From assembly GCA_007123335.1 (NCBI GenBank), contig SKLG01000495.1, forward strand, positions 1 to 6,670: a stretch of DNA of 6,670 bases. The letters run 5' to 3'. Origin of the DNA: Anaerolineae bacterium. GTDB taxonomy: Bacteria > Chloroflexota > Anaerolineae > UBA1429. Position numbers and translations under genes: made by a program. The notes under the pieces were generated by a model that was given only the letters and a program-made list of their open reading frames with translations, made no database searches and was not told the origin of the DNA. Of this stretch, positions 5,323-6,670 are shown one piece after another (position 1 is the stretch's first letter; the number at the start of each line of letters is the position of its first letter).

Positions 5323-6234
5323 ATGACCATGGTAGATAGAGCATTGGAGGTGAAAAACCTCTCCAAAACCTATGCTTCGGTACAGGCTGTGGACGATCTA
5401 TCCTTCACCTTGGAACATGGCGAGATCCTGGGGTTGTTAGGCCCTAACGGCGCGGGCAAGACCACGACCATTCGTATGATCTTGGATATTATCAAGCCGA
5501 ACAGCGGGCACATCGCCGTTCTAGGCGGCCCGATGTCTGAGGCAAAAAAGGCGCGCATCGGCTATCTACCGGAGGAGCGCGGGCTTTATCCGAGTATGAC
5601 GCTGATGGATACCCTGCTCTTTCTAGGGCAGCTCAAGGGGCTATCACGAGCTGATGCCAATCAACGCATCCAGCGTATGCTGCGCCAGGTGGAGCTATGG
5701 GACGCTCGCGAGCTCAAGATCGAGGCGCTCAGTCGCGGCATGGGCCAAAAGGCGCAGTTTGTCGCCGCTACATTACATGAACCGGAGCTGGTCATCATCG
5801 ATGAGCCTTTTTCGGGCCTGGACCCGGTGAACACGCGGTTGATCAAGGAACTGCTCTACGGCCTGCGCGATCGCGGCGCGGCTATCATCATGAGCACGCA
5901 TCAGATGCATCAGGTAGAAGAGATGTGTGGACGCATCTTATTGATGAACCGTGGGCGTCGTGTCTTGTATGGGAGCCTGGATGACGTGCGGCGACAGTTC
6001 GCCACTAACGTCATCGAGGTCTCGCTGCAGGGCGAGATGGACGATCTCCCCGGGGTGGAGCAGATCACCGAGCACAATGGTGATTACCGACTGGTCCTGG
6101 AGGAGGACGTTCCGCCCGACGAGCTTCTCAAGCGGCTGGTGAATCGCGATGGCGTGACGGTTCAGCGCTTTGAGCAAGTCCAAGTATCTCTGGACGAGAT
6201 CTTTGTCCATGTGGTCGGACGCAGAGAGGAGTAA
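5323..6234 (+). CDS. ABC transporter ATP-binding protein, NatA-like with DUF4162-type C-terminus
   Basis: This is the ATPase that powers an ABC-2 exporter at the cytoplasmic face of the membrane; the substrate is unknown. From the 5323 start it has 303 residues. Motifs: Walker A GPNGAGKTT (40-48), a Q-loop region reading IGYLPEERGLYP (79-90) with Glu where many ABC proteins have Gln, signature LSRGMGQK (136-143), Walker B LVIIDEP (156-162) with catalytic E161, D-loop SGLDP (164-168) and switch H193 in STHQ. The PEERGLY form and the roughly 80-residue C-terminal extension ending in SLDEIFVHVVG (289-299) are typical of the NatA/DUF4162 group. The permease gene follows after 5 nt, so the two form one operon. 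An upstream in-frame ATG at 5299 would add 8 residues but lacks a good ribosome binding site; ATG 5329 is an alternative start with comparable support. Confidence 0.95.
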   Translation: MTMVDRALEVKNLSKTYASVQAVDDLSFTLEHGEILGLLGPNGAGKTTTIRMILDIIKPNSGHIAVLGGPMSEAKKARIGYLPEERGLYPSMTLMDTLLFLGQLKGLSRADANQRIQRMLRQVELWDARELKIEALSRGMGQKAQFVAATLHEPELVIIDEPFSGLDPVNTRLIKELLYGLRDRGAAIIMSTHQMHQVEEMCGRILLMNRGRRVLYGSLDDVRRQFATNVIEVSLQGEMDDLPGVEQITEHNGDYRLVLEEDVPPDELLKRLVNRDGVTVQRFEQVQVSLDEIFVHVVGRREE

Positions 6235-6239
6235 GAGCG

Positions 6240-6670
6240 ATGGTCAAGACCTGGCTCGTCGCTCGCCTCACCTATGTGCAACGCGTCCGCTCGAGGGCGT
6301 TCTTGGTGCTTACCTTTGGCATCCCTATACTAATGATCATCGCCGGAGCCATCCCCTTTTTGCGTGGCCGAGACCCGACGACGCCCGTCGTCGGCTATGT
6401 AGATGAGAGCGGGCGCCTTCCCTATGTGGAGATGCCGGATATACAGGTGGAAACGGAGATTATCCCCTACGCAGATCGGCATGCGGCTCGGGAGGCTGCT
6501 GAAACAGAGGAGATCGACGGCTATCTCGTCATTCCCACGGACTATATTGCGGGTGAACGCCCCAGCTATGTGGCCCATGGGCCACCCTCCGAGCAACTCA
6601 TCGCCGATCTAGAGACGGTATTGCGCTCCGCCATGTTGGCCGACCAGCCCGAGTGGGTGCGCCAACGAGC
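6240..6670 (+). CDS. ABC-2 type transporter permease, N-terminal part (runs off the window)
   Basis: The first 143 codons are present and the reading frame is open to the window edge. The protein begins MVKTWLVARLTYVQRVRSRAF, an amphipathic basic start typical of NatB-like permeases. A hydrophobic helix follows at about 21-41 (FLVLTFGIPILMIIAGAIPF). Then comes a hydrophilic, probably extracytoplasmic region containing VVGYVDESGRL (50-60) and IDGYLVIP, a pattern seen in the large loop after the first helix in the ABC2_membrane_3 (NatB/YhaP-like) family. The remaining membrane helices lie beyond the window. The ATG is 5 nt after the ATPase stop, with AGGAG (6227-6231) 8 nt upstream, inside the end of the ATPase gene. 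It is the membrane partner of that ATPase; the substrate cannot be told from this part. Confidence 0.88.
   Translation, partial: MVKTWLVARLTYVQRVRSRAFLVLTFGIPILMIIAGAIPFLRGRDPTTPVVGYVDESGRLPYVEMPDIQVETEIIPYADRHAAREAAETEEIDGYLVIPTDYIAGERPSYVAHGPPSEQLIADLETVLRSAMLADQPEWVRQR

Overview
The window most likely comes from a member of the Chloroflexota or a related moderately GC-rich bacterium. Three things suggest this: an ECF sigma factor followed by a DUF5667-type membrane protein, a GerW/YtfJ-like protein in a non-Firmicute-looking context, and NatA-type ABC genes. This placement is inference from gene families, not from a marker gene. All substantial space is coding; no RNA gene, mobile element or CRISPR array was seen.

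Layout. Positions 1-120 (+) hold the C-terminal end of an ECF sigma factor. Its stop overlaps the start of a 558-residue, single-pass membrane protein (117-1793, +) with a DUF5667-like region and a very long proline-rich, charged tail. This is probably a sigma/regulator pair. On the opposite strand, an apparent four-gene operon reads leftward: a 92-residue single-pass protein of unknown function (5091-4813), a GerW/YtfJ-like protein with a C-terminal membrane anchor (4800-4303), the succinate dehydrogenase flavoprotein sdhA (4280-2505) and iron-sulfur protein sdhB (2495-1761). The ends of sdhB and the DUF5667 gene overlap tail-to-tail by 33 bp. A spacer of about 230 bp (5092-5322) separates this operon from a divergent ABC transporter operon: a NatA-like ATPase (5323-6234, +) and the start of its ABC-2 permease (6240 to the window end).

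How the genes work together. SdhA and SdhB form the soluble catalytic half of complex II: succinate is oxidised at a covalent FAD and electrons pass through three iron-sulfur clusters towards quinone. The membrane anchor (SdhC/SdhD) is not in the window. Two single-pass membrane proteins occupy the upstream position where an anchor gene is often found, but neither looks like SdhC or SdhD. The ABC pair forms an exporter of unknown substrate.

The points most worth a second look are the GerW-like/92-residue pair transcribed with an anchorless sdhAB, the unusual length and repeated PPK-x-VPP-like motifs of the sigma-linked protein, and two in-operon junctions where the stop codon is part of the next ribosome binding site. 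No clearly new system could be demonstrated from sequence alone.
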